From the NCBI GenBank assembly GCA_039090855.1, contig CM077006.1, positions 46,819,336-46,883,335 on the forward strand: a stretch of 64,000 nucleotides of DNA, in the 5' to 3' direction. Below, piece after piece: positions 48,471 to 59,999 of this stretch; position 1 is the stretch's first letter; each line of letters begins with the position of its first letter. The DNA comes from Macrothele yani (lineage: Eukaryota > Arthropoda > Arachnida > Araneae > Macrothelidae). A program made the translations under genes and the position numbers. Under the pieces are notes generated by a model. The model had not been told where the DNA came from. It saw nothing but the letters and a program-made list of their open reading frames with translations, and made no database searches.

Positions 48471-49467
48471 ATGTGGGTTTCGGCCATCCTCGCAGAAGCA
48501 GTACTTCACCAAATTGAGCAATATATATTCACCAACATCACCCCAAGCCCTACCACCTGGCTAAGATATGCAGATGATGTATTCTCCATATGGCCTCATG
48601 GAAAGGAGACCGGCCCACTCTTCCTAGATAAAATCAATGATATTCACCCTACTATCAATTTCACTGGGGAGCTCAAACACAATGGCATATTGCCTTATCT
48701 GGATATTTTACTGAGTAAATTACCTGAAAATCGCCTTTGCACCCAAGTCTGTTATAAACCCACATCTGTACTTAACCTGATGCTTCACTGCTCATTCTGC
48801 CCCACTGACTACAAGACAGCTTTATTCCGTTCTCCAGACTGAAGAGCCTTTGCAGTCTCCTCAGATGTTCCTTCTAGGCAATGCAAATTGAGAAACGTTG
48901 TCGAGTTGGCCACTGAGGCAGGTGACACCCCAAACCTGGCACATCACTACATCAAGAAAACCTGAACCAGTCATACTAATCTTTCTATGCCACAGTTACA
49001 TTATGTGCTCTCAATTCCCTATGTATCAAATGTTTCCTATCAGCTGAAGAAGATGAACCTCGGTGTTGGCATCAGATCTCAGACATCTTTATATACCATG
49101 CTTAAGGGAAACACTGAGAAGTCCCCACCTTCCAATGAAGCAGGTGTTTATACCATTCCTCTATTATATCCGGACAGCTCCATGCGATACTACATTGGAA
49201 TGACTAAACATTCATTTAGAATGAGAGTCAACGAACATAAAAAGGACATAAAGAACAGCAAAGTAATCAGGGCCTTATCCAGAGAAGGTTAAGTCAAGTT
49301 CAAGTCTGCTGCTCCTATGTGGGACGACGTAAAGAAATTAGCTTCGTACTCCACCCCAAAATCTACTGCCATTGGTGAAACTTTGGAGATCATGACCAAC
49401 AGTGAGTCATGCAATGATAGTGTCTCACTGGAGTTGCCACAAGTTTGGAACCAGTTCTTGAAATAGT
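48471..49467 (+). pseudogene. Penelope-like reverse transcriptase/GIY-YIG endonuclease, 5'-truncated
   Basis: The first frame reads WLRYADDVFSIWPHG (YADD at 48567-48578, RT palm), FTGELKHNGILPYLDILLSK and VCYKPTSVLNLMLHCSF. A stop at 48840 and frame changes follow. From 48987, LHYVLSIPYVSNVSYQL leads to GVYTIPLLYPD and RYYIGMTKHSFRMRVNEHKK, a recognisable GIY-YIG core (GVY...YYIG, Arg and EH present) at about 49143-49230. The C-terminus DSVSLELPQVWNQFLK ends near 49467 after one more stop. This enzyme class nicks DNA and primes reverse transcription. Confidence 0.88.
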
Positions 49468-49727
49468 GATTGCCTCTTGGTTTTCCTTCCATGATTCCGC
49501 GTGCTAAATGAACATATAACACCTCATGGGCTTTTAATACCTGATTACGTTCACATCTCTTCATTATTGTCAAGTCACCACATTCAAATTGTTGAACCAT
49601 TCTATTATTCAGTTTGCTGTCTGCCTTCCTTGAAAAAGCCATCTTGTTGATGTTCGAAAGCTTGGAAACTTTTATTTCTATTCTACACCAAGAAATTTCG
49701 GATCACTAGTATAGTTATACTATTTAA

Positions 49728-50767
49728 AAACATTTTTAGCTTAACAATTCACTTCTCTAAGCAGTAACAAATCAAAAAAAATAAAGAAGCAAAATTAGTA
49801 AATACTGATTGGTCATCTCTAAAACAGAACAAAATGGAAAAAATGAAGGTTACTTACCAACTACTTCTGTATTGCAATAGCAAATGTATTGGACAAACAG
49901 CACTGAAATTAAAGCACATTATTAAAGAGCATGAAACATTAGCTGAGAAAGAACTAGAACAGGGGGATAGTGAAATGAATGTAGACATGCAAGTGCAAAC
50001 TGCTATAGGATGAAATTAAAATTTTAGTTTACAAACCACAAGTCAATGGATGATTTATTAAAGATACCTGCTATATCGGGAATAAAGAATCGGACAATAA
50101 ATCCACAAAATGTATAAGTCCTATCTTTAGTTAATTTGTTAGTGACAATAACTAGGATTCAAGAAGCACCCACTGTCATAGTTTATTTAAAATAGTGGAA
50201 AAACATTAATGAGGAATCTGGCAACAATTTTTAAAATTCATTCTATTTCAACAAGCTTCAAGAAGTGAAGATAAGCATTGAGTACACATCTTGATAGTCA
50301 CCAAAAGACTAGAAGCATATGCAAGAAAGAAAAAAAATGCTTATATGAGAAGTAGAATTAAGTGAAGTTTTCAACCATAGTTTAGAATTGTTGTGATCCA
50401 TAGTTATATATAAAGCCTAACCTTGCATTATACAGTATGAGTCGTAGTATACTGTAAATGTTGCTTAAAACTTTATAAATGTTCAAAAACATTTATACTA
50501 ATGTACTAAGGAAATAATTCTAAAAACATTATTTATTATACTCTAGATTACAAAAACAGTCCCTTTTTAGAACCATTCAAGGTGCACATCTAACTATTTA
50601 GTTACCACACATGAAGTTTGATTAGTTCAAAAATACATTGTACAAATCTGATTATATGCAGTGAAAATGTTGAACAGTATGCCTATATATATATAAAATA
50701 TATATATAGTAAACAGCCTTTTCATAAAGAAATTTTGTATTAGAGAAACATTGAGAAAGCTTAAAAT
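49728..50767. other. Intron 6 sequence, nothing recognised
   Basis: Very AT-rich; no motif seen. Confidence 0.45.
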
Positions 50768-51131
50768 GTTACGAAAAATGCAATTCATGAGGCAACCTTA
50801 TGGGTTGTCTTATGTTGTAGACATACTTTTGATTAAAATATACATAATATCTAAGGTATTTTATCTGATATTGTCAAAGTATTTTGCACGTTGTTTGCTG
50901 TGTGAGGCACGTGCTTCCAGCCTGAGAGGTCCCTTACGTTACGGACCTTTGGTGGAACTGAAAATATATAACCTAACTGTTTTATTTCTGCAATTTTTTT
51001 TTTATAACTAACCAAAGGTCCGTAACGTAAGGGACCTCACGGGCTAGGAGCACGTGCCTCACAGAGCAAACAACGTGAGAAATACTTTGACAATATCAGG
51101 TAAAATACCTTAGATATTATGTATATTTTAG
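50768..51131. repeat. Short inverted element of Penelope family 2 (pseudo-LTR hairpin)
   Basis: Arms at about 50836-50952 and 51009-51131 are inverted copies: AAGGTATTTTATCTGATATT versus AATATCAGGTAAAATACCTT, and GAGGTCCCTTACGTTACGGA versus TCCGTAACGTAAGGGACCTC. The first 70 bp (CATGAGGCAACCTTA...) matches the start of the element at 55288. It looks like the same family with the coding part deleted. Confidence 0.88.
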
Positions 51132-51293
51132 CTTACAATGTTCTTGCCAGCTCACTGAAATTCTATACAAAGCAACATAATTAAGCATATTGAAGAATTA
51201 AATGAATTATATGAATGAAAATATTAGCATATTGAAGAATTATTCCAATTATATGAATGAAAATATTCTACTACAATTTTCTGAAACAACAAC

Positions 51294-51334
<41 letters not shown>

Positions 51335-51817
51335 GGGCCCTTTTCAGAACATTTCCAGATAAGGTTATATAGTTATTTAACAGTGTATATTCAATATATT
51401 TTGAATATGTATTAATATATTCAAAATATACATCAGTGAAACCAACTGACCATTTTTTTCTGCCATATTTTCCAAATCCAGACATGATCACAAATTAGAA
51501 ATTTGCAAATCATAATAATATTAAAAAAAGGGATCCTTTTCAGGGCATCAAATAATATGTAGTGCAATTTTCCAGTCTGTTAATTTACTTACATCTAAGT
51601 TAATTGAACAGTTAACATATATTCATTTAATGATAATTACCAATTTCATTTAGTTAAGGACAGAAACACATATGCAGTTTTAGTTAGGTAGTTTACAATT
51701 TTAGTGGCTCAATGCCCCTAGTGTATACTCCTCTAATTTTTCTGCAGTGTTGCTTTTTCACTTTCCTATCAGGAAATCCTCCCCACTCCTTTATTTTGGT
51801 GCCTCTGACCTAAAATA
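51132..51817. other. Intron 6 sequence with small repeats
   Basis: A 42-bp duplication (GCATATTGAAGAATTA... at 51184 and 51226) and an (AAT)n microsatellite at 51289-51332. Otherwise nothing recognised. Confidence 0.6.
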
Positions 51818-52763
51818 CAGGGTGATTCAGAACTCATGAGACAAACTTTGTAAGGGGTGGTAGAGTACACTGCAACAAAAAAATTTTGTATAGGAACGTA
51901 TGGGCGCAAGTGACGCGTTGAGGCACAAACACAAGAAATAGACATGAAAAGAAACATAAATTGTGTACTTACAGCATCGTTGACAAGTGCTTCTTTAGAG
52001 CAATGTTTACAATAATTGCTCAAAATCGCGTCCACCAACAGTAATATATGCGTGGCAGCATCGACGTAGTGATTGGCGTACAGTTTCAAAGATGCTAGGT
52101 ATTTCTTGCACACGTGCAGCCACAATGGATATTCGAGCGATGAGATCCTCAACAGAGTCAACTGGAGTCTCATAAACGAGGGCCTTCAGATGTCCCCATA
52201 AGAAGTAATTGAGGCTCAATAAATCGGGTAATTGGGGTTGCCAACGGACTGGTCCACCACGGCCAATCCATCGTGCCCCAAAAGTGGCATCTAGGTAATT
52301 GCGCTCGTTAATGCTGAAATGGGATGGCACCCCATCATGCTGAAACCACAGTTCTTGTCGGACAGCCAGTAGTACATCTTGAAGCAATTCTGGTAAAACC
52401 TCTTCCAGAAAAATACGATAATATCTGCCATTGAGTCGCGTTGGTAGTAGATACGGGCCAAGCAGGAAGTCGTTCACAATATCCGCCCACGCATTCACAG
52501 AGAATCATTCTTGGTACGTCAATGCTGCCACGCATGTATTACTGTTGGTGGACGCAAATTTGAGCAATTATTGTAAACATTGCTGTAAAGAAGCACTTGT
52601 CAACGATTCCGCAAGTACACAATTTATGTTTCTTTTCATGTCTATTTCTTGTGTTTGTGCCTCAACGTGTCACTTGCGCCCATACATTCCTATACAAAAA
52701 ATGTTTGTCGCAGTGTGCTATACCACCCCTTAAAGTTTGTCCCAAGAGTTCTGAATCACCCTG
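51818..52763 (-). mobile_element. Mariner-like element converted to a fold-back: 246-bp inverted ends
   Basis: Both ends read CAGGGTGATTCAGAACTC inward, with TA on each side (51816-51817, 52764-52765). The inverted repeat runs about 246 bp (51818-52063 and about 52518-52763). This is far beyond a mariner TIR: it includes the 3' end of the transposase gene, copied in inverse orientation at the other end where the N-terminal half should be. Length 946 bp. Confidence 0.9.
52007..52498 (-). pseudogene. Mariner-like transposase, catalytic half only
   Basis: The minus strand reads NDFLLGPYLLPTRLNGRYY, then LWFQHDGVPSHFS (second catalytic Asp), RWIGRGGPVRWQPQLPDLLS with LNYFLWGHLKALVYETPV, in which SPDLTPLDFFLWG of the family has become LPDLLSLNYFLWG, so the last acidic residue is Asn. 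The C-terminus HAYITVGGRDFEQLL is intact. The DNA-binding half and first Asp are missing. Not active. Confidence 0.88.
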
Positions 52764-52765
52764 TA

Positions 52766-53349
52766 TAGTTACTCTGGTTGTCAGAACCATAGGGCCATCA
52801 CTCCAATTTTGGGGCCCTGTTTCAAGGATATCCATACCCCCCCCCCAACCACCACCACCAATATGGATGGATGGATGTTAGTGAAGCCCTTGTATGGAAG
52901 GGCAGGAAAAAATCTAAGAAATTTAAGGATCTAATGAGGCACAAAACATTCTTTAAAACAATAATAATAGTAGCACAAGGTAAATTAAAGAATATTAAAG
53001 GCAATCAAAGTTAAGCAGAATAACATATGTGGAGCTTGTGTTGAAATCTGTTTTTTGAATAAGATTTTTGCCATTTTTAAATTAGAATTTTAGTCTGCTC
53101 TCAGAATATAATTAAATCCTGCATGATCACTGGGAAACTGTTAGATAATTTCTGTGTAGTGCTCTATAGGAAGTTTTCGTTAAAGAAGCTTCTTTTACAT
53201 TTTCGCATTTACCTAACAAACTGACCAACCCTTTTGATTGGCAGAATAATACCTGCAATAGCTGCTGTGATGTGGGTAAATTTAAACGTGGATTGCTCAA
53301 TTTAAAACTTACTTACTTTTTAAGAAAAAGCATTTTCCAATATAAAATA
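52766..53349. other. Intron 6 sequence, nothing recognised
   Basis: A C run and GGAT repeats at 52838-52876; the rest is AT-rich. Confidence 0.5.
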
Positions 53350-53768
53350 TATATACAATGTTCAGTCCGGTGCCACATGTTGACCACAAACAGCTATTCG
53401 GAAAGGTGATGAATGTAGGTGATGAATGATGGTGGTTTGTAATGCATGGACCTCCTCTGCTAATCGTCAGGTGGGTTCCTGGGTGCCGTTCAACAGCTAG
53501 ATGCAGGGCTTTGGTGTTAGTGGTGACTGGTCTCCCACACCTCGATTTGTCAACAAGCTCTGTGTCTCCGGACCGGAAGAGTTGGAGCCATTTTTTTGTT
53601 GTTGAAGGGTGCACTGTTCCCTATCCTTCTACACCACAAATTTCCTTCATGGCAGCTGTTGTGTTCAACCCTTTTTTCAATAATGGTGTAGGAGCACATG
53701 AACAACAAGTTTCTCCTCCGACATTCACTTTTCATATGAGTGGCACACACATGTTGGGCCCAGCGCAC
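53350..53768 (-). pseudogene. Mariner transposase N-terminal fragment
   Basis: The minus strand reads EKRVEHNSCHEGNLW near 53685 and, in another frame, VHPSTTKKWLQLFRSGDTEL-like text with DKSRCGRPVTTNTKALHLAV (53615-53490). This is the helix-turn-helix half of a SETMAR-type mariner. It fades out near 53350; the catalytic half is absent. Confidence 0.72.
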
Positions 53769-54872
53769 GCTTACCTGTCTCAGCAGTGGAGCACATCACC
53801 CAATCAGGCATGGGTATCGACTCACCCTGGTAAGTTTCAACTCGATTTTCTAAAGCAGTGTAAAGAAGCTGATTTCATCCCACCATCTTTTTAACCAGTG
53901 AAACAGAATTTGACAAATACTTTCAGAGCACTGAACATTCAGTTAACTAGGACCATAAAAATTCTCTCATCAGCAGCACTTTGTGAAAAGGAAGGTGGGA
54001 CATGTTGAAACTGAAAGAGGGGGAGCCACAATTAATGAACAGAAAGGCTGGGTATTACCGCACAAGTAGCAACATCTACTCTGTTGGGTTAGTCAAGAGA
54101 CAACAGGTTGGAGTACAACCCACATATTTTCTGAATGATAAAAATTCATCCTAGTGATCCCAGTAAAAATAAAACTCAAATTTAAAAGTATGATGAAATT
54201 TAAAGGATACATCTGTAAATGATTCTACAATTAACAAAACATGCATTAAAATGCATGATGTATTCAGTTCCTGTATATTTCATATATAACACCAGTATTT
54301 TGTGTTACATTTATATTTATCACAAGACACTGGTGTTCAATCTAAATATGAGCAAATATTCTACACATTCATGATGATGATGGGTAAAATATGTAACAAG
54401 AGATAACTAATGAAGGTAAAGTGGATCATGCTTTGTTATGTCAGAAGATCGTAACTTTTAGAAAGCTTACAGGTTGGGAGCTTTTGACCTTAGGTTAGCT
54501 CTTCATCATGCCAAATGGAAGACTGAGACTGGTTTCCAGATTTCAAGTTTAAATGTGTGCTGTAATTATTGTTGCCAGAATCCGGAATAGATTTCCAGAT
54601 CATAGGGATGTAAAGTGGAGACTGAATTGCAAGTTGTCTGAACAGTTGAAAATGTGGGCTTTCATCTCTGAAATGCATCCTTTCGATCTCTAACTACTAT
54701 TCTGCGCTGTAAACGGGAACAATAAATGATCAGATATTATAGTTAGGAACTTGTAACGCAGTTAAAATATAAAGTCTTCACTGAATATATGATAACTTAT
54801 TTCTCAAAAAACAAATTCAACTATAATAGCATGAAATTACACGTGCCTTCACCTATATCTTTTAATTTTTAG
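53769..54872. other. Intron 6 end, nothing recognised
   Basis: AT-rich sequence up to the exon 7 acceptor. Confidence 0.5.
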
Positions 54873-54926
54873 GGAGAAAAAGGATTTTGGGGAAAGCCTG
54901 GAAAGAAAGGAGAAAAGGGAGACAGG
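54873..54926 (+). CDS. Collagen exon 7 of window (54 bp)
   Basis: Reads GEKGFWGKPGKKGEKGDR, six triplets. Acceptor TTTTTAG, donor GTGAGT. Strongly basic, with a tryptophan in a Y position, which is rare in collagen helices. Phase 0 on both sides. Confidence 0.92.
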
Positions 54927-55287
54927 GTGAGTAAGAATATTTTTCTTTGCATGTTATTTAGCATTTATTTTGGATTTCAACTTTCAAGCACTTAATGATT
55001 GTGTATGTGTGTTTGTGTGTGTTTGTTATCTTACTGGATTTTCTGTTTTGTGTTGTATTATGTCATAGGAGTTACAAAATGTGTCTATAGAGAAGACTAA
55101 ACTAGTTTTCACTAATAAAAAGCTATGAAATACAGAACACAGATAAAAAAAAACCCCGAGGAAGAACAAAAGAAACGAGAGCATGTGTTATATTCTTCTA
55201 GGGCGCCCATGCCTGACTGTTCACGAAGACATTGCTAAGCATATATTTACCCATCCTGATGTTTCCTAATTCACATCATGTTTAACT
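54927..55287. other. Start of intron 7, nothing recognised
   Basis: A TG-rich stretch at 55004-55025 directly follows exon 7; otherwise plain AT-rich sequence. Confidence 0.5.
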
Positions 55288-56598
55288 ATTATGAAAAATG
55301 CACTTCATGAGGCAACCTTAAGGGTTATCTTATGCTATATACGTTCTTTTGATTAATATATACATAATATCTAAGGTATTTTACCTGATATTATCAAAGT
55401 ATTTCGCACATTGTTGCTACATAGAAGAAGAAATCCAATGGATTATTAACACAACCAAACAGTATGGATATGACACAAACACTGTTAAAAGGTTGATGTT
55501 TGAATACAAGAAGAAATTAAAAGAGTCTAGACAAAATATTCCAAAAAAGAAATACAAATTTTCAAGTACTTTCCTTTTTATTAGAGGACTAAGTGGAAAA
55601 TTTTTAAGATTAATGAAGAAACACAACATTATTTTTGGTCATTCAGTTCAGAATATTGGTGACTTAATTATAAAGAAAAAAAGTAACAATAATATACTAC
55701 AATCAGCAGGCGTATATGAAATTCCTATTGTTTCACAGAGTTCTGACGACCACATTTCATACATTAGCAGCACAAAAAATAGGTTAATAAAAAGATACAA
55801 CACTGCATTAAACATAAATAATACCCTGATTTTGAAGATATTAAATTATTAACCACCCACACAAACGAAAAATAATTAAGGATTTCTGAAAGCGTTATAA
55901 TTGGATAAAATATGCAACTTACAAGACCCCACCACATTAGACACAGCCTGGAAATCACTTATAAAAAAAAGGAAAAAAATCCATAAAAAAGGACAAAAAT
56001 AAGAACATTACAAAAAAATCACACCAATTAATAAAGAACAAAAAAAAAAAGATAATACACCTGTCTACGAACAAATAATAATCGGCCAAAAATATCTACA
56101 CAATAGAATTATACTTACTACTGATACCTACCAACTCATCCAATAGATGGCGACACATTAGAAACAAATTACTGGACACATACAGGCAGCAAACCTTCCC
56201 ATCGATTCCCAACATGCAACTCCAAAACTACACACACGTGAGGAACCCTCATATAGAAGTAGAGGCCCAAAGATGGCGGTTAAGCACCGCTAAAAGCGCT
56301 CGCCGTAACGACGAACCCCTTGTGAGACGTCTCCTGACCTGATGAGTATAACTCTTTCTACTAAAACCTTTTAATTAATAGTAAATTTTAAATGTTTGAT
56401 TATGCGAGTGAATGAATGTGGAACTGAAAATATATAACCTAACTGTTTTATTTCTGTAAAAAAATTTTTTTGTAACTAACCAAAGGTCCATAACATAAGG
56501 GACCTCTCGGGCCGGGAGCACGTGCCTCACAGAGCAACAATGTGCGAAATACTTTGACAATATCAGGTAAAATACCTTAGATATTATGTATATTTTCA
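55288..56598 (+). mobile_element. Penelope-like element, family 2, 5'-truncated with inverted ends
   Basis: The left end (55360-55415, TACATAATATCTAAGGTATT) is the inverse of the right end (56540-56595, AATACCTTAGATATTATGTA). The right flank adds the same GAGCACGTGCCTCACAGAGC segment found in the element at 50768. The interior encodes the C-terminal part of a Penelope protein. CTGATGAG with a GTA...TAC stem and an AAAAC box lies at 56338-56366, a possible decayed hammerhead core. Confidence 0.82.
55415..55852 (+). pseudogene. Penelope-like connector and GIY-YIG fragment
   Basis: Reads EEEIQWIINTTKQYGYDTNT, then KYKFSSTFLFIRGLSGKFLR and LMKKHNIIFGHSVQN, the linker typical of Penelope proteins before the nuclease. 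GVYEIPIVSQSSDDHISYIS follows, where YIG has become YIS, a damaged GIY-YIG core. After the stop at 55850 further C-terminal text continues in another frame. The RT domain is missing altogether. A different subfamily from the copy at 47620-49727. Confidence 0.8.
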
Positions 56599-57111
56599 TG
56601 TTTCTCTGTTTGGGAATTCATCAAGAAATGATTTGTTCTCGTACGGCATTTTCTAATCTACTCTGGAATTGCCTGTTTGTGAATCATGCACACAGTTACT
56701 GAAAGTGTGTTTTCCCAACCAGAATCTGTAGTGTGCTTTAGATTTGCACATTCTTGAATCCATTATTGAGCAAGTAATTACTTCTGAATGCATTGTGTAT
56801 TATCGCACTTTTAAAATTACTGTAGATTGCATATATATCTTCATGATGTTCCCAGATGATCATTCTTGGTTTGTTCATTTACAAATCTATCAGTGAATAT
56901 GTATTTTCTGCTAAGATGTTTTCTTGTGTATTTTGGACTCACCTGCTCATGAATCCTGGTGGTCAGAAACTGATAAAAATTATTTGTTCATCAAAGTGTT
57001 CTGTAACAGATTGTGGATTTTCTCATTTATGAATCATTTGCAGCATATGTGCATATTTTTTTCATCGTTATGTCCTAAACAGAATCTGCTTTAATGACAT
57101 AGCAGGTGTTA
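56599..57111. other. Intron 7 sequence, nothing recognised
   Basis: AT-rich; several loosely repeated phrases containing TTTGTGAATCAT-like words (56680, 57020) might be an old tandem array. Confidence 0.4.
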
Positions 57112-57113
57112 TA

Positions 57114-58663
57114 TACTGGTGTGCAAAAATTAAGGACGAAGAGGAAAAATTAGCATAACAGCGAAACGAGCAGGCAGAATGGACTGAAAGACCACTCAGG
57201 AGATAGGCTAGGGTCCGGTACGATAAAGCATGCGCATATATGCAGCATGACGTAGTGGGGCGAGTGTCGGAAGGGTATAAAGCACACGGGCGGTGTACGT
57301 TCAGCAATTCGGTGAAAGCTACTGCACAGTGTTTATCGGTTTGAACGACGTCGAGTTGTTGCCACCGTGTGATATGGTCAACAGGCAATCCAGTAAACGA
57401 CATCTGGATGACTTTACCCGAGGTTGCGTCATTGGGAAGTTGGAAGAAGGTCGAAGTGCGACTAGTGTGGCCCAGGAGTTCGGGATCGCTCACAGCATCG
57501 TTTCACGAGCTTGGAGAGCATTTCAAACGACAGGAACAGCTGTCCAAGAGTTTAGCAGTGGTCGTCCACGAGCAACCACGGCAGCGGACGACCAGTATAT
57601 TGTCCTACAGGCGAGAAGAGACAGATGGCAGACAGTGGGAGAAATCGCAAGACACATGCAACAGACAACTGGACATCCGTTATCGCGTTTTACCGTGGCC
57701 AGGAGGCTGCACGAAGGTGGTCTATTTGCACGACGACCAGTATGGTGTGTGCCATTAACGCCTGCTCATCAGAGACGATGGTTTCTGTGGTGCCAGGAAC
57801 ACAAAAACTGGGCACATCAGCAATGGGGTCAAGTTCTCTTTACCGATGAGAGCCGATTTAGTCTGACGAGTGATTCTGGACGTATACACATCTGGAGAGA
57901 GCAGGGAACACGCAATTACACCTCCAACATCATCGAAAGGGACCGGTTTGGAGGTGGCAGAGTTCTCGTTTGGGGCGGTATCATGCTTGGTAGCCGTACT
58001 GACCTCCACATCTTCCAAGGAGGTTCAGTCACTGGTGTCTGCTATTGTACCGAGGTTCTCCTGCCTTACGTGCATCTGTTTAGAGGTGCTGTGGGTCCTG
58101 AGTTCCTCTTCATGGACGACAACGCTACACCTTATCATACAGTGGCTGTCGCAGAGCTGTTGGAGAGTGAAGATATTCAACGCATGGATTGGCCCGCAAG
58201 GTCCCCGGACCTAAATCCAATCGAACACATGTAGGACCTTCTCGGGAGACGCTTGGCAGCACGTCACCAGCCGCCAGCAACAATTCCACAGCTGCAATTG
58301 GCGCTACAAGAGGAATGGGCCGCAATGCCTCACCAGCTCCTTGACAACCTCGCCTCAGCATGGACAGCCATTGTAAATCCTGCAACGCAGTCAGGGTGAT
58401 CATATCCCCTACTAAAGACTGGATTTTTCTTGGCAGCCGTCTGTCACATGGACGTTCCTGTCTTCTGTCCAGTTGTGCTCGAAGCTACCTTTTCAATAAA
58501 GTGCCTTTGTATCCTTTGGATTCTTTGTTTGGACGGTTTTGCTCACTTGTCCCATATTCTTACATCTTGGGGATCTTATGGTATGATTTGAGTCGATGTG
58601 GAGCACTTCTGCAGGACGTTACATTCGAAAAACCGTCCCGTCCTTAATTTTTGCTCACCAGTG
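57114..58663 (+). mobile_element. Tc1-like transposon (copy B), sister of 15009-16560
   Basis: TIRs TACTGGTGTGCAAAAATTAA (left) and, inverted, CACTGGTGAGCAAAAATTAA (right). TA flanks at 57112-57113 and 58664-58665. 1550 bp, same structure, orientation and tail as copy A, with AATAAA near 58494. The two copies are visibly close throughout. Confidence 0.97.
57374..58400 (+). pseudogene. Tc1-like transposase (copy B), premature stop and frameshift
   Basis: Starts at ATG 57374 (MVNRQSSKRHLDDF), the codon changed to ACG in copy A. Catalytic Asp residues lie at 57845 (FTDESRF) and 58118 (MDDNATP), and Glu at 58223 (NPIEHM). TAG at 58232-58234 replaces the TGG of copy A just three codons after the catalytic Glu. 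A one-base deletion near 58351 also breaks the C-terminus. The last 35 or so residues are therefore lost and activity is doubtful. Confidence 0.93.
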
Positions 58664-58665
58664 TA

Positions 58666-59385
58666 CTATTCCTTCACCTGCTGTTTCTTTATTAGGAAAT
58701 AATAGAGTCCAATGCATCTGTTGAGGAGCAGTAAATGTTGTTTTAACTACATGTAGAAAGACTGTCATTCAGACATCATTAATCTTTGGCACATATTGTG
58801 TACCACATGTGCCCTTCACACTATAGGATACAATAACTCAAGCATAATTGCTGATGTAAATATAGGAGGGAGTTTGTCACTTGCAGGTGAGCTGTAATTT
58901 AATTCACAGTGGTTGTCTTATCATGGACATCCTGCTCATGTTACTGTTCTGTGTTAAAGTGTTTCCTGGGGAATTTCAGATCCACATGCCACTGTAGTTA
59001 AATCCTTCAATTTTCCACCTACCATAGAACAAGCTGCTGTATGTTACTAGTTGGGTACAGTGTGTCCTTAACAGTCTCCCCAGCATACAGCATTTATATT
59101 AGCCTTCCCAGTGTTTTAATAAGAACACTGTAAAAAGTCAGTGTTCTTAATAAGAACACTAAGAAAAACTGATAGATCAAATTATTGATTTTATGAATGC
59201 TGCTAAAGTTGGTGAATGTAGAGTGTAAACATTATTTTTCAAGAAGTGCCATTTAATGTACTTATTGGTTTATCGTCACATTGAATTTTAGTAATGTTTA
59301 CGTAGTATTCCTGTGCTATTAGTATACTTTAATGTTTTACTATACATGGTAAAGATTCTAATTATAAATTATTCTTCCTTTTAAG
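58666..59385. other. Intron 7 end, nothing recognised
   Basis: Includes a perfect 21-bp palindrome AGTGTTCTTAATAAGAACACT at about 59141-59161, with a near copy of its right half 35 bp earlier. No gene. Confidence 0.6.
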
Positions 59386-59430
59386 GGTCATCCTGGATTG
59401 ATTGGGGAACGAGGACCTCAAGGACCAAGA
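59386..59430 (+). CDS. Collagen exon 8 of window (45 bp), weak donor site
   Basis: Reads GHPGLIGERGPQGPR, five triplets. The acceptor is CTTTTAAG rather than CAG/TAG. The donor is GTCTGT, which departs from the GTRAGT consensus at +3 and +4. The triplet frame ends exactly at this GT and the exon length (45) fits the family, so the call stands, but inclusion may be less efficient than for its neighbours. Skipping would keep the frame. Confidence 0.86.
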
Positions 59431-59999
59431 GTCTGTATTATCAATTTATTTATCTTAAATAAATATTATTTATTCATGTGTTTTTTCTTTTAATGTTTTG
59501 GTATTAATGATTGTTTTATGCATTTATGGTAGAACTTGGCTATAATATTGTCACTGTAAAAATGCTTTACCTCTAACATCCAAAATTCTGTGCATACTGA
59601 GGCCCCAAGAAATTGCTGTTAGAGATAATATGTAGCAGCCTTGCTTATCAGTAAATTTTTCAGTCTTGGCTTTAAATTCACTGATTGCCTTTATTTGTCT
59701 TTAATTTTTTATTTGTAACGCATATCAGCAGGAACTAACTTAAGATACTGCATGTAACTCTTTTGGCTGTCAGTTATTTATTATTATAGTCTCATGACAA
59801 GAGAAAATAATCGACATGAAGTGCAGTGGGTAGGCTGTTTCCTGCATGCACAGCCTTCAAAAAAAGTGTTCTTTGATTTAAACTGTACCAAGAAATTACA
59901 GCACCTAGATGAAGTGGTTATCCCAAGGTTAAAATGCAAGTTTCAGGTTAGTGCAGAGGATATGTCAAAATATTGATGGAAAATCCAGGTGCGAAATAA
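59431..59999. other. Intron 8 start, nothing recognised
   Basis: The short open frame at 59794-59976 has no recognisable product. Confidence 0.45.

Larger units (their letters stand above)
47620..49727. mobile_element. Penelope-like element, head-to-head inverted copies
   Basis: The outer ends are perfect inverted repeats: TTAAATAGTATAACTATACT at the left and its complement at the right, continuing AGTGATCCGAAATTTCTTGG. Left arm 47620-48480 (minus-oriented 3' part), unique centre 48481-48755, right arm 48756-49727 (plus-oriented). The centre encodes the RT palm; both arms encode the GIY-YIG endonuclease end. Partial inverted copies of this kind are known for Penelope elements. Both arms keep GCGAAAGC/TCGAAAGC-CTTGGAAAC near the outer ends. 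Confidence 0.9.
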
